In this document: in pieces, positions 1 to 8,313 of the stretch
How the letters are laid out: each line of letters begins with the position of its first letter
How positions within the stretch are numbered: the stretch's first letter is position 1
Assembly (NCBI RefSeq): GCF_043195195.1
Contig: NZ_JBAFWT010000006.1
Span: forward strand, 1-64,000
DNA from: NCEH01 sp043195195
Lineage (GTDB): Bacteria; Pseudomonadota; Alphaproteobacteria; Rhizobiales; Xanthobacteraceae
DNA: 64,000 nucleotides
Direction: 5' to 3'
The notes under the pieces: generated by a model
What the model was told of the DNA's origin: nothing
Seen by the model: the letters and a program-made list of their open reading frames with translations, nothing else
The model's database searches: none
Made by a program: the position numbers and the translations under genes

Positions 1-1643
1 GTATAAGGCCCACTATAATTTGCGGTCGGTGTGAAAATGATATTACCGGCCAAGTTTAAGGTGATGACCCCGCTTGCAATGACAACGCTAGATCCATCGA
101 TGCTTACGTCTGTGCTATTTATCTTTGTTATTGTGAGAACATCATTGTCAACGTCCCGGTGTGGAACGGAAATTATTTGCGACTGATCTTCAGAGAAGCT
201 GAATGATAGCGAACTCGATGACGGGGCATCGTTGACCGCGGTCATCGTGCCGTTCACCGAAGCGATGGCGATGTGACCTTGTCCGTCGCTGACCGTGTAA
301 GTGAAACTCGGTGCCGTGACCGAATTCACCGTTGGCTGGAATATCAGAACGCCGCTCGGATCGAGCGTGATCCTTCCACCTGCGATATTCACGAAATTGT
401 TCGGCTGGATTGCGATCCCATTAATCGCGGTGATTGTCAGCGTGTCGCCATCGGCATCCGTGTCGTTCTTCAACACGTCGATCAGCAGCAGGGTGTCCTC
501 AATGCCCGCATAGGTGTCGTCAACAAGTAGGAGGTTCGGGGCGACCGAAAGCGCGGTCTTGGCGACATTTCCTTCAATTCCGTTCTGCGCTACCGACACC
601 TCGAAGGCGCGTATCCCTTCGCCCCCGCTCGCGCTGCCGTTGGAGAATGTGATGGCCTGAAGCGCTGTCTGATAGTCTGCGGCGCTTGCGGTCCCGGTCA
701 GCTGCACCGTTACCTTGGCAGGATCGCTTGCATCGACCGTGCCGGTTATCCCGGTCGGCAGAACACCGATGGCAAGATCGTCGCCGGCTTGGCGGTTGGT
801 AAGCACCACGGTGGCGCCGGTGAGATTGCCGGTCGATGTAATGGTGACGTCGGTATCGACGATTGCGGCGCGGGCCAGCCCTTGAACGAAGCGCGCTGCG
901 AAGTCAGCGCCTGTGGGGCCGCTGGAATTGTCCCCGTCGAGGTCGATGCGGGGCGTGGAAGTGATCACGGCTCCGGAAATGGAGATATCAAAATCGCCGT
1001 CGTGCGTGAACAAGGCCTGCTCGGTGACACTGTTCGCGGCCAACGTGTAAGTGACGATAAATGAAGATGTGTCCGAGAAGGTAAACCCGACATACGAATT
1101 CGAGGGGGCGGGCGAAATTGTATTGTTTTCCGTCCCCGATGCGGAAACGAGATTATTTGCGGCACTAATTAAAATAGACGTACTCGATGACGTGGTAAAA
1201 GACGAGAGACTATCTTGAGATGCTGTGACTGTTTCCCGTGTACTGGCGACACCGTCGATGCCGTCGATATCACCGATCTGAACATTTACATTTCCAGATA
1301 TCGGAGTCTTAGTATCAGCATCTAACACGTCCCACTTAATAACAGCGGTTGCCGCGGTGCGATTTTCCGCGGATCCATTGGTCGTCAGGAAGACTATGAA
1401 GTCGTCCCCGAGCGTATCAAATCCAACGCAATCATTCGCATCGCCGACTGACAAGATCGTCGCGCGCAGACTGATGGGTTGACCATTATATGTGCCAGAG
1501 TTCAACCAGGTTGCGGTAACGCCGACATTATCTCCGGTTGTTCCGATTGCCCCCGATCCGGTGTCCAGCCTCGTGGTGATCAGGCTTCCGTGTGCATCGT
1601 GTACGATGGGTTCGCCGGACACGGATAGATTGATGACAGCCAT
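1..1643 (-). CDS. Large cadherin/VCBS-like repeat surface protein (partial, C-terminus beyond window)
   Basis: One uninterrupted minus-strand frame runs from an ATG at 1643 to the left edge, about 547 residues, with no stop. Residues 1 to about 365 are Ser/Thr/Asn/Gly-rich beta-type sequence. From about residue 368 a module with the acidic motif DTDADGDTL and an FTYTVSDGQG ending appears. A second begins near residue 468 with VNDAP and ends with NIIFTPTANYSGPY at the edge. These are signatures of tandem ~100-residue cadherin-like/VCBS domains of large secreted adhesins, whose acidic loops bind calcium. No signal peptide is visible, which suits type I secretion through a C-terminal signal outside the window (inference). 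AAGGGGG lies just before the ATG. Parts of the gene (about 1140-1330) are clearly AT-richer than the rest of the window, which hints at transfer. Confidence 0.8.
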   Translation of the reverse strand, partial: MAVINLSVSGEPIVHDAHGSLITTRLDTGSGAIGTTGDNVGVTATWLNSGTYNGQPISLRATILSVGDANDCVGFDTLGDDFIVFLTTNGSAENRTAATAVIKWDVLDADTKTPISGNVNVQIGDIDGIDGVASTRETVTASQDSLSSFTTSSSTSILISAANNLVSASGTENNTISPAPSNSYVGFTFSDTSSFIVTYTLAANSVTEQALFTHDGDFDISISGAVITSTPRIDLDGDNSSGPTGADFAARFVQGLARAAIVDTDVTITSTGNLTGATVVLTNRQAGDDLAIGVLPTGITGTVDASDPAKVTVQLTGTASAADYQTALQAITFSNGSASGGEGIRAFEVSVAQNGIEGNVAKTALSVAPNLLLVDDTYAGIEDTLLLIDVLKNDTDADGDTLTITAINGIAIQPNNFVNIAGGRITLDPSGVLIFQPTVNSVTAPSFTYTVSDGQGHIAIASVNGTMTAVNDAPSSSSLSFSFSEDQSQIISVPHRDVDNDVLTITKINSTDVSIDGSSVVIASGVITLNLAGNIIFTPTANYSGPY

Positions 1644-1831
1644 GGGTGCCCCCTTGAGACATCAGACGCATGACGTGGCGCAGCCGCGCCCTAAGCGCCG
1701 GATGATGAGCGGTGGGGGAGGTGCGAACGCGCGATGGGGCGAGTCCACTTTGCTCATCGCTGCACGTTTTGCGTGTCATGCCCCGAGCCCTCCTGCATCT
1801 ATACTGATTGCAGTGCAGCAAGGAGGTATCA

Positions 1832-1873
1832 ATGGCCATAAATGAGGCAAAAAAGGTATTTTACAACCGGTAA
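1832..1873 (+). CDS. Micro-ORF A, 13 codons, with a perfect Shine-Dalgarno
   Basis: ATG at 1832 is preceded by AAGGAGGT at 1820-1827, a near-complete anti-16S match at good spacing. It opens a 13-codon frame (MAINEAKKVFYNR) ending in TAA at 1871-1873. A TATACT at 1800-1805 could be a -10 box, but no good -35 lies 17 bp upstream. I do not recognise the peptide. It could be a leader peptide, a small membrane or regulatory peptide, or chance. Its only support is the Shine-Dalgarno and the same arrangement 76 bases downstream. Confidence 0.3.
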   Translation: MAINEAKKVFYNR

Positions 1874-1907
1874 TCGCACTATTTCCAGGCTAAGGAGGTA
1901 ATAACGT

Positions 1908-1967
1908 ATGTCATTTAAGTGTCCGGGAGGTGCAAGGCACACCTCCCGATCGGAATATGCGCTCTAA
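1908..1967 (+). CDS. Micro-ORF B, 19 codons, with a perfect Shine-Dalgarno
   Basis: ATG at 1908 follows AAGGAGGT at 1892-1899 with about 9 bases from GGAGG to the start. The frame encodes 19 residues (MSFKCPGGARHTSRSEYAL) and stops at TAA 1965-1967. It contains one cysteine followed by Pro-Gly-Gly. Codons 6-14 form the hairpin at 1924-1948. I do not recognise the product. Two consecutive tiny ORFs with identical strong ribosome-binding sites in an otherwise empty AT-richer region are less likely to be chance than either alone. Confidence 0.3.
   Translation: MSFKCPGGARHTSRSEYAL
1924..1948. promoter_or_regulatory. 9-bp perfect hairpin carrying an anti-Shine-Dalgarno arm
   Basis: CGGGAGGTG (1924-1932) and CACCTCCCG (1940-1948) form a perfect 9-bp stem with a 7-base loop. 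No T-run follows on either strand, so it is not a typical intrinsic terminator. The right arm contains ACCTCC, complementary to the GGAGGT of both upstream micro-ORF ribosome-binding sites. A transcript could therefore mask them. That role is inference. Confidence 0.4.
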
Positions 1968-2618
1968 ACGCGTAAGTTGTTCCGCCTCATATTTGATTGT
2001 CATCATAACTTCATGTCTCGGAAACCCGATGTGATGCCGTAACAATTTCTGGTTGTACACATTGGGGTGACAGTTTCCTTAGGGAAATTAATTCCTTCTA
2101 CGTGTAATATTCAAACATGCATCCTCTGCTTGCGTCACCCGTCGCCCGTGGTTGCTCGAGCCTGATTGAAGGCAAAATTTATTTCTCAGTCGCGGATGAA
2201 AAGGTCATGGCGGGTGCCGACGCGAGCGATGATGTGGTGCCGCTCCTGACCCGCGGGCCTCACACGGTTCGGTTCGGCATCGCAGAAAGGGAGATGAAGC
2301 GCTTCCGAGTCATTTCGTGCGCTTTGGCCTGGGGGCGCACAGGGTATGGAGCCGGACAGCACCGAAGTGCGACTTGACCACAGCGGCTCAAAAAATGGCA
2401 GGGCCTTTGCCGTATGACCCGAGGGAAGCTTGTTCTTTCAAACCCTTGGCAGATAACGCTTCATTACAGAACATTAACCATGGCCGCAGCTGCGCCGCAT
2501 TTTCGCCGTGTTCCCCAGTCCATTTCTGTCATATCGAAGCCTGCCGTGACATAGTGACGGCTACCCATGGGGCGTACGGCGAGTCGGCTTGGTCGATGGC
2601 CGGTAGGACAGGGCGCAC

Positions 2619-3617
2619 ATGAAGACAGAGCACACGATCGCATCGCGGCTCCGCATCTGGCGCGGCACCTTGAGCCTCGGCGCGGTTTGCCTTCTTCTCG
2701 CGGGTTGCAGCAGTGCGAACAAGCTCGGCTCCAACATCGACCCCAAATACGGCGTATCGGCCAGTCCACGTGTGGTCGCGGACGGCCAGCCGGTGCCCAA
2801 GGGTGGCGGCGCCTATCGCGTCGGCAAGCCTTATGTGATCGGTGGGCGCACCTATGTCCCGGCCGATAATCCCAATTATAAGGCGGAAGGCATCGCCTCT
2901 TGGTATGGCGACGATTTCCACGGTCGCCTCACCGCCAATGGCGAAGTGTTCGATCGCGAATCCATTTCCGCCGCCCATCCCACTCTTCCCATGCCGTGCT
3001 ATGTGCGCGTCACCAATCTCAACAACAATCATTCGATCATCGTGCGTGTGAATGACCGCGGACCGTTCCATCGCGACCGGGTGATCGACGTTTCGCATCG
3101 CACCGCCGATCTGCTGGGCTTCAGCAGCAAGGGCGTCGCGAAGGTGAAGGTGGAATATGTGGCGCGCGCGCCGATCGACGGCTCCGACGACCGGCGTCTG
3201 TCGGCCTCGCTGAGCATCAACGAGCCCGCCCAGGTGCCCACCGGTTCCGCCGTCATGGTGGCCTCCGCCGCACCGTTCGTGCCGAACCTGCCACGGGCCG
3301 TGCCGCTGGAGACGGCGAGCGAGATTCCGACACCGCCCCAGCGACCCTTCGATCTCGGACACGAGGAAGGCGAAGACGCGCCGGCGCAGCCACACCAAGC
3401 GGCGGCTCAGCCCGCGCCTTCCGTCGTGCCGGTGCGGACCGCTTCGGCGGCCTTTGCTGCACCGGCACCCGCTCCCGTTTCGGCACAGCAACGCGTCGCC
3501 TTCCAGGCTCAGCCTGCGGCGCACAGCGTGCCATCTCCCTCTGGCTGGGCCGTGGGCGCGGCCCCTGTGAGTGGTCTTAGCTATGCAGGCGTGGGGTATG
3601 ATGGATCAGGGCGTTAA
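2619..3617 (+). CDS. rlpA: RlpA-family septal ring lipoprotein (putative lytic transglycosylase)
   Basis: RlpA proteins are outer-membrane lipoproteins that cleave glycan strands lacking peptide stems at the septum, or only bind them. The 332-residue product has a type II signal with lipobox LLAGC and lipidated Cys30. A double-psi beta-barrel domain follows at roughly residues 88-180, with the family motifs ASWYG, RLTANGE, VRVNDRGP and RVIDVS. The C-terminal third is Pro/Ala-rich and I see no clear SPOR domain, which many RlpA proteins carry. The gene starts the rlpA-dac-tmk-holB-metG run, and its end overlaps the start of the next gene by about 20 bases. The ATG at 2619 is supported by the signal peptide that follows it. 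Confidence 0.9.
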   Translation: MKTEHTIASRLRIWRGTLSLGAVCLLLAGCSSANKLGSNIDPKYGVSASPRVVADGQPVPKGGGAYRVGKPYVIGGRTYVPADNPNYKAEGIASWYGDDFHGRLTANGEVFDRESISAAHPTLPMPCYVRVTNLNNNHSIIVRVNDRGPFHRDRVIDVSHRTADLLGFSSKGVAKVKVEYVARAPIDGSDDRRLSASLSINEPAQVPTGSAVMVASAAPFVPNLPRAVPLETASEIPTPPQRPFDLGHEEGEDAPAQPHQAAAQPAPSVVPVRTASAAFAAPAPAPVSAQQRVAFQAQPAAHSVPSPSGWAVGAAPVSGLSYAGVGYDGSGR

Positions 3618-4872
3618 ATCCAGCGGCCATTGCCGCGGATCGGTTACGCGCACACGCGGCCTTCTCGCTCAGTTGAACCGCTTCCTCAAACCTGCCGCCA
3701 TCGCGGCAGGTTTTGCAGTTCTGGGCGCGGCCTTGCCGGTCCAGGCGCAGTCCACGTTCCAGACCTCGGTCCCGAGCGCAATCCTTGTGGACTTCTCAAC
3801 CGGGGCGATCCTGTTCGACAAGGACTCGGAAAAGTCCATGCCGCCGGGCGGCATCACCAAGATCATGACGGCTGCTGTGGTGTTCGAGGATATCCATTCC
3901 GGTCGGATCACCCAGGACACCATGTTCACCGTCAGCGAAAATGCCTGGCGGCGCGGCGGTGGCCCTTCAGGTGGCGCAGCCATGTTCGCGGCGGTGAAAA
4001 GCAGCGTACGGGTCGGCGACCTGCTGACGGGTGCCCTGGTCGTCTCCGGCAACGACGCGGCGATCGCGCTCGCGGAGGGCGTCGCGGGCACCGAAGGCGA
4101 GTTCGCGGTCAAGATGAACGCCAAGGCCGAGGAACTCGGCATGACCGGCTCATCGTTCCGCAATTCCACCGGCTTTGCCGACCCGGGCCAGGTGACCACG
4201 GCGCGCGACATGGCGCAGCTCTCGCGTTATATCATTCGCACCTTTCCCGACCTGTATCCGATCTTTGCCGTGCCCGGCATCGACTGGAACAAGATTAAGC
4301 AGCGCAACCGCAATCCGCTCCTGGAGGCGGGGGTTGGGGCAGACGGACTGCATGCGTCCTGGGTGAAGGATGCCGGCTACCATCTTGTCGGCTCGGCGGT
4401 ACAAAACAACCAGCGCCTGATCGCGGTGGTCATGGGTGCGCCTTCCGAGAAAGTCCGCCTGGAAGAAATGCGCCGGCTCCTTGACTGGGGCTTCCACTCC
4501 TTTGAGCACCGCGCACTTTTCGCCGCCGACGCGGAGCTTGCGCGCGCCTCGGTCTTTGGCGGCGATGTCGGGTCGGTCGGGCTGGCGGCACGCGAGCCCA
4601 TTTCCCTCCTCATGCCGCGCAACAGCCAGGACAAGCTGATGGCCCGCATCACCTATCATGGCCCGTTGCGCGCGCCGGTCATGAAGGGCACCGAGGTCGC
4701 CCAGCTCGAAATCACTCGTGGCCAGCTCAAGGTGATGCAGGTGCCTTTGGTCACCATGGCCGACGTGCCGGTGGGGACCATGTGGCAGCGCGCCGTCGAC
4801 GGCGCCGGCGTGCTTGTCGGCGACACCGCACGCGACCTCGGCACGAAGCTCCTGGCCAAGATCCAGAAATGA
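3598..4872 (+). CDS. D-alanyl-D-alanine carboxypeptidase (PBP5/6, S11) homologue, catalytic motifs degenerate
   Basis: The length (about 424 residues) and overall sequence match DacC/DacF-type S11 peptidases, periplasmic enzymes that remove the terminal D-Ala from peptidoglycan stems. A long n-region and a hydrophobic segment end in VQA|Q at about residue 50. The transpeptidase domain and a C-terminal PBP5 beta domain follow. SGN is intact at 150-152. The SxxK nucleophile motif reads GITK (85-88), so the catalytic serine is replaced by glycine. The KTG triad reads HAS (252-254). The protein is therefore probably a pseudoenzyme. The start is uncertain among ATG 3583, 3598 and 3601. I chose 3598, within the end of rlpA, because GTGGGG precedes it. 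It overlaps tmk by ATGA. Confidence 0.85.
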   Translation: MMDQGVKSSGHCRGSVTRTRGLLAQLNRFLKPAAIAAGFAVLGAALPVQAQSTFQTSVPSAILVDFSTGAILFDKDSEKSMPPGGITKIMTAAVVFEDIHSGRITQDTMFTVSENAWRRGGGPSGGAAMFAAVKSSVRVGDLLTGALVVSGNDAAIALAEGVAGTEGEFAVKMNAKAEELGMTGSSFRNSTGFADPGQVTTARDMAQLSRYIIRTFPDLYPIFAVPGIDWNKIKQRNRNPLLEAGVGADGLHASWVKDAGYHLVGSAVQNNQRLIAVVMGAPSEKVRLEEMRRLLDWGFHSFEHRALFAADAELARASVFGGDVGSVGLAAREPISLLMPRNSQDKLMARITYHGPLRAPVMKGTEVAQLEITRGQLKVMQVPLVTMADVPVGTMWQRAVDGAGVLVGDTARDLGTKLLAKIQK

Positions 4873-5531
4873 CTGCCGCCCGCGGTCGCTTCATCACGCT
4901 GGAAGGCGGGGAAGGCACCGGAAAATCGACGCAGGCTCGGCTTCTGGCCGCAGCGCTGGAAAAACGCGGCATTGCGGTCCGCATTACGCGCGAGCCCGGC
5001 GGCTCGCCGCTGGCGGAACAGGTGCGCGAAGTGCTGCTTTCGGGCGCCGCGCAGCCGCTCGGGCCGCAAGGCGAAGCCGCGTTGTTTGCCGCCGCAAGGG
5101 CCGACCATGTCCGCGGGGTGATCCAGCCGGCCCTGGATGCAGGCACCTGGGTGATCTGCGACCGCTTCACCGATTCCACCCGTGTCTATCAAGGTGCCGT
5201 GGGAAAGGCAGACCCCCGCCTCTTGCGCGCTCTCGACCGGGTCAGCGTCGGGACCACCGTCCCCGACCTCACTCTGGTCCTTGATGTGCCTCCGCAGATT
5301 GGGCTTGCCCGTGCCGCTGCACGGGGGAAGGGTGCGGCGGCCGACCGCTTCGAGCGCGAGGGTGCCGACTATCATGCAGCGGTGCGCGATGCCTTCCTCG
5401 CCTTGGCGCGCGCCGAGCCGGAGCGGTGCGTGATCATCGACGCGCAAGGTGACGTGGAGCGTGTGGCAGCGCTGGTTCTGGACGCCGTGAGCGCACGCCT
5501 GAAGCTGCCCGCCGAAAGCACGGCGGCATGA
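4869..5531 (+). CDS. tmk: Thymidylate kinase
   Basis: Phosphorylates dTMP to dTDP with ATP in the dTTP pathway. The 220-residue product has the P-loop GGEGTGKST at residues 13-21, the DRFTDST substrate/base-binding motif, and the expected length. The ATG at 4869 overlaps the stop of the upstream gene (ATGA). Longer in-frame extensions upstream are Arg-rich shadow sequence. It is followed by another ATGA overlap into holB, a common tmk-holB pairing that suggests translational coupling. Confidence 0.97.
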   Translation: MTAARGRFITLEGGEGTGKSTQARLLAAALEKRGIAVRITREPGGSPLAEQVREVLLSGAAQPLGPQGEAALFAAARADHVRGVIQPALDAGTWVICDRFTDSTRVYQGAVGKADPRLLRALDRVSVGTTVPDLTLVLDVPPQIGLARAAARGKGAAADRFEREGADYHAAVRDAFLALARAEPERCVIIDAQGDVERVAALVLDAVSARLKLPAESTAA

Positions 5532-6565
5532 CCGGCCCGGTCGAGGGCGACCGCCTCGCTGGCGCGCTGCACCCCCGCGAGCAGCCGCTCCTCTTCGGCC
5601 ATGAGGCTGTGGAGGCAGACCTGCTCGGCGACTGGCGCTCGGGGCGCTTTCCCCATGCGTTGCTGATCGGTGGCGCGGAGGGCATCGGCAAGGCGACGCT
5701 CGCCTACCGTATCGCCCGCTTCGTGCTTTCCGGTGCGCCCGCAGGGCCGGACCGCCATGATTTCGCGATGGATGCCCGCGCGCCCGTCGCCAGACAGGTC
5801 GCGGCACTGACACATCCGGACCTGCTCGCGATCCGCCGTGTTCCGGAAGCAGGCGAAGACAAGATCCCCACCATGATCCCCGCCGAGATGGTACGGCGGG
5901 TGCGCGCCTTCTTCGGCGCGACGGCCTCCTCCGGCGGCTGGCGAGTATGCATCGTAGATGCGGTGGACGATCTCAACGCCGCCGGTGCGAACGCGTTACT
6001 GAAGACGCTTGAAGAGCCCCCGCCGCGCTCCCTGTTCCTCTTGGTGTCCCACGCCCCTGGCCGGGTGCTGCCGACAATCCGCTCGCGCACGCGCCTGGTG
6101 CGGCTGCGTGAACTTGCGGTCCCGGACGTGCTTGCGGCCCTCGACCATCTGCGGGCGGAAATTCCCGATCTCGATCCGGCCCGCCTGCCTCAGGCTGCGG
6201 AGGCGAGTGGCGGCAGCGTTCGACGGGCACTGATCCTGGCTCGGGGAGAGGGCATGGAGGTGCGGGCCGCCACCTTGCGCCTCCTGGATCAATTGCCGAA
6301 AGCACGGCCGGACGAGATGCACGCACTCGGCGCGCGCCTGCAAGGCGATCGCGGCGACGGGTTCGACCTGTTCGTCGAGGCGGTGAGCGACTGGATCGCG
6401 CAAACCGCGACCGAAGGCCAATGGGAGCGCGGGCGCCTTGTCCGCCTGGGTGAGGTGTGGGAGAAGGTTCGGCGCGCGGCGGGCGAGGCGGACACGTTCA
6501 ATCTCGACCGCAAGGCGTTGGTCTTTCGCATTTTCACCGAGCTGGCCGAGGCCGCGCGCGCCTGA
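5528..6565 (+). CDS. holB: DNA polymerase III subunit delta'
   Basis: A clamp-loader AAA+ subunit that works with gamma/tau and delta to load the beta clamp. The 345-residue protein has a Walker A-like GGAEGIGKAT near residue 50 and the conserved NALLKTLEEPP motif. The sensor region reads SRTR, where many family members have SRC. The usual four-cysteine zinc module after the P-loop is absent, and the whole protein has a single Cys. It overlaps tmk by four bases, and metG begins 45 bases after its stop. Confidence 0.94.
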   Translation: MTGPVEGDRLAGALHPREQPLLFGHEAVEADLLGDWRSGRFPHALLIGGAEGIGKATLAYRIARFVLSGAPAGPDRHDFAMDARAPVARQVAALTHPDLLAIRRVPEAGEDKIPTMIPAEMVRRVRAFFGATASSGGWRVCIVDAVDDLNAAGANALLKTLEEPPPRSLFLLVSHAPGRVLPTIRSRTRLVRLRELAVPDVLAALDHLRAEIPDLDPARLPQAAEASGGSVRRALILARGEGMEVRAATLRLLDQLPKARPDEMHALGARLQGDRGDGFDLFVEAVSDWIAQTATEGQWERGRLVRLGEVWEKVRRAAGEADTFNLDRKALVFRIFTELAEAARA

Positions 6566-6609
6566 GCGCGAACCAAGGCGAGCCTCCTCGCGCATCCAAG
6601 CGGGCCGCC

Positions 6610-8178
6610 ATGTCGTCGAAGCCGAAGTTCTACATCACCACCGCCATCGCCTATCCCAACGGCGTGCCCCACATGGGTCATGCCTATGAGGCGATCGCTA
6701 CCGATTGCATCGCCCGATTCAAGCGGCTCGACGGCTATGACGTGCGCTTCCTCACCGGGACCGACGAGCACGGCATCAAGATGTTGCAGACCGCCCAGAA
6801 GGCGGGCCTCACGCCACAGGAACTCCTGGCGCGCAATGTGCCGCGCTTCGAGGCCATGGTGGAGGCGTTCGGCCTCTCCGTGGACGACTTCATCCGCACC
6901 ACGGAAGAGCGCCACAAGAAGTCCTGCCAGGCGATCTGGGAAAAAATGGCGGCGAATGGGGACATCTATAAGTCCACCTATGCCGGCTGGTATTCAGTGC
7001 GCGACGAGGCCTATTACGCCGAGGATGAAACCCAGGTGAATACCGATGGCGTACGCCTCGGACCCCAGGGCACGCCGGTGGAATGGGTGGAAGAGGAAAG
7101 CTATTTCTTCCGTCTCTCGGCCTACCAACAGAAGCTGCTGGACCATTACGCCGCAAATCCCGATTTCATCGCGCCCGACGCGCGCCGCAACGAGGTGGTG
7201 AGCTTCGTTTCGGGCGGTCTCCAGGATCTCTCGATCTCGCGGACCACGTTCGACTGGGGCATTCCCGTGCCGGGAGACCCCAAGCACATCATGTATGTGT
7301 GGGTGGATGCGCTGACCAACTATATCACCGCGCTCGGCTATCCCGATACGCAGGGCGAATTGTTCGCCAAATATTGGCCGGCGGACGTGCATGTGATCGG
7401 CAAGGACATCACGCGCTTCCATGCGGTCTATTGGCCGGCCTTCCTCTGGTCGGCGGGGCTGGCGGCGCCCAGGCGGGTGTTCGGCCACGGCTTCCTGTTC
7501 AATCGCGGGGAGAAGATGTCCAAGTCGGTGGGCAACGTGGTCGATCCGTTCGACCTCGTGAAAGCCTATGGCGTGGACGCGGTGCGCTATTTCTTCCTGC
7601 GCGAAGTCTCGTTCGGCCAGGACGGCTCCTATAGCCATGAGTCCATCGTCACGCGCATGAATGCGGACCTCGCCAACGACCTCGGCAATCTGGCACAGCG
7701 CTCGCTGTCCATGATCTCCAAGAATCTTGACGGGGTCGTGCCCGAGCCTGGCCCGCTCTCGGCCGAGGATGAGGCCATTCTCGCGGAGGCCGATGGGATG
7801 ATCGCCAAGGCCCGCGAGGCCATGGACGTCCAGGCGATCCACCATTATCTGGCGGCGGTGTGGGCGGTTGTGGCGGACGCCAACCGCTATTTTGCCGCCG
7901 CGGCCCCCTGGGCGCTGCGCAAGACCGATCCCGAGCGCATGAAGACTGTGCTCTGGACCACAGCGGAAGTGATCCGCCAGGTGGCGATCCTCGCCCAACC
8001 GGTGATGCCGGAAAGCGCGGGCCGCATGCTCGATCTGCTGGTCCTGCCGGCGGGCGAGCGGGATTTCTCCCGTCTCGGCGGCGCGCATCGGTTGGCTGGA
8101 GGCGTGGTGATCCCAGCCCCCGTGGGGATTTTTCCCCGTTATGTCGAGCCGGAAGGCGAGGCGGCTCCACCGGCCTGA
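6610..8178 (+). CDS. metG: Methionyl-tRNA synthetase
   Basis: A class I aminoacyl-tRNA synthetase charging tRNA-Met. The 522-residue product has the HIGH-type motif HMGH at residues 21-24 and KMSKS at 302-306. No Cys pairs appear in the connective-peptide region, as in the short zinc-free form, and the C-terminal dimerisation domain of the long form is missing. ATG 6610 was chosen because the conserved KFYITTAIAYPNG start follows at once. The frame is open upstream but overlaps holB without family similarity. A TatD-type DNase gene often follows metG in related genomes, but here a transporter does. Confidence 0.97.
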   Translation: MSSKPKFYITTAIAYPNGVPHMGHAYEAIATDCIARFKRLDGYDVRFLTGTDEHGIKMLQTAQKAGLTPQELLARNVPRFEAMVEAFGLSVDDFIRTTEERHKKSCQAIWEKMAANGDIYKSTYAGWYSVRDEAYYAEDETQVNTDGVRLGPQGTPVEWVEEESYFFRLSAYQQKLLDHYAANPDFIAPDARRNEVVSFVSGGLQDLSISRTTFDWGIPVPGDPKHIMYVWVDALTNYITALGYPDTQGELFAKYWPADVHVIGKDITRFHAVYWPAFLWSAGLAAPRRVFGHGFLFNRGEKMSKSVGNVVDPFDLVKAYGVDAVRYFFLREVSFGQDGSYSHESIVTRMNADLANDLGNLAQRSLSMISKNLDGVVPEPGPLSAEDEAILAEADGMIAKAREAMDVQAIHHYLAAVWAVVADANRYFAAAAPWALRKTDPERMKTVLWTTAEVIRQVAILAQPVMPESAGRMLDLLVLPAGERDFSRLGGAHRLAGGVVIPAPVGIFPRYVEPEGEAAPPA

Positions 8179-8313
8179 AGGCGGCGGACCCGTCTCCCGA
8201 TTGTATGCGGCGACTGCGCGGAAACGGCTCGCCTTCCGGCTCCATGCGATGAACACTGGCCGAAGGCACCGCAAGCGCGATTGCCCGAGATCCAAGCAAG
8301 GCGACCCTCCGGG

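Larger units (their letters stand above)
1644..2618. other. Long intergenic region between the surface protein and rlpA
   Basis: Nearly 1 kb separates the minus-strand surface protein from rlpA. The first 190 bases are GC-rich leader sequence of the surface-protein gene. Bases 1840-2110 are AT-richer and hold two tiny plus-strand ORFs and a 9-bp hairpin, described separately. From 2110 to 2618 I see no convincing gene. An 86-codon ORF at 2117-2377 has no ribosome-binding site and no recognisable domain. The promoter of rlpA should lie in the AT-richer stretch near 2430-2480, but I could not fix -35 and -10 boxes. Confidence 0.5.

Noticed and set aside
1924..1948. Hairpin read as an intrinsic terminator
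   Set aside because: No T-run on either strand. Kept only as a possible regulatory structure.
2117..2377. 86-codon plus-strand ORF before rlpA
   Set aside because: No ribosome-binding site, no known domain, and its composition does not match a coding sequence of this window.
2529..3524. 331-codon ORF antisense to rlpA
   Set aside because: A high-GC shadow of rlpA, with His/Arg-rich low-quality sequence and no domain.
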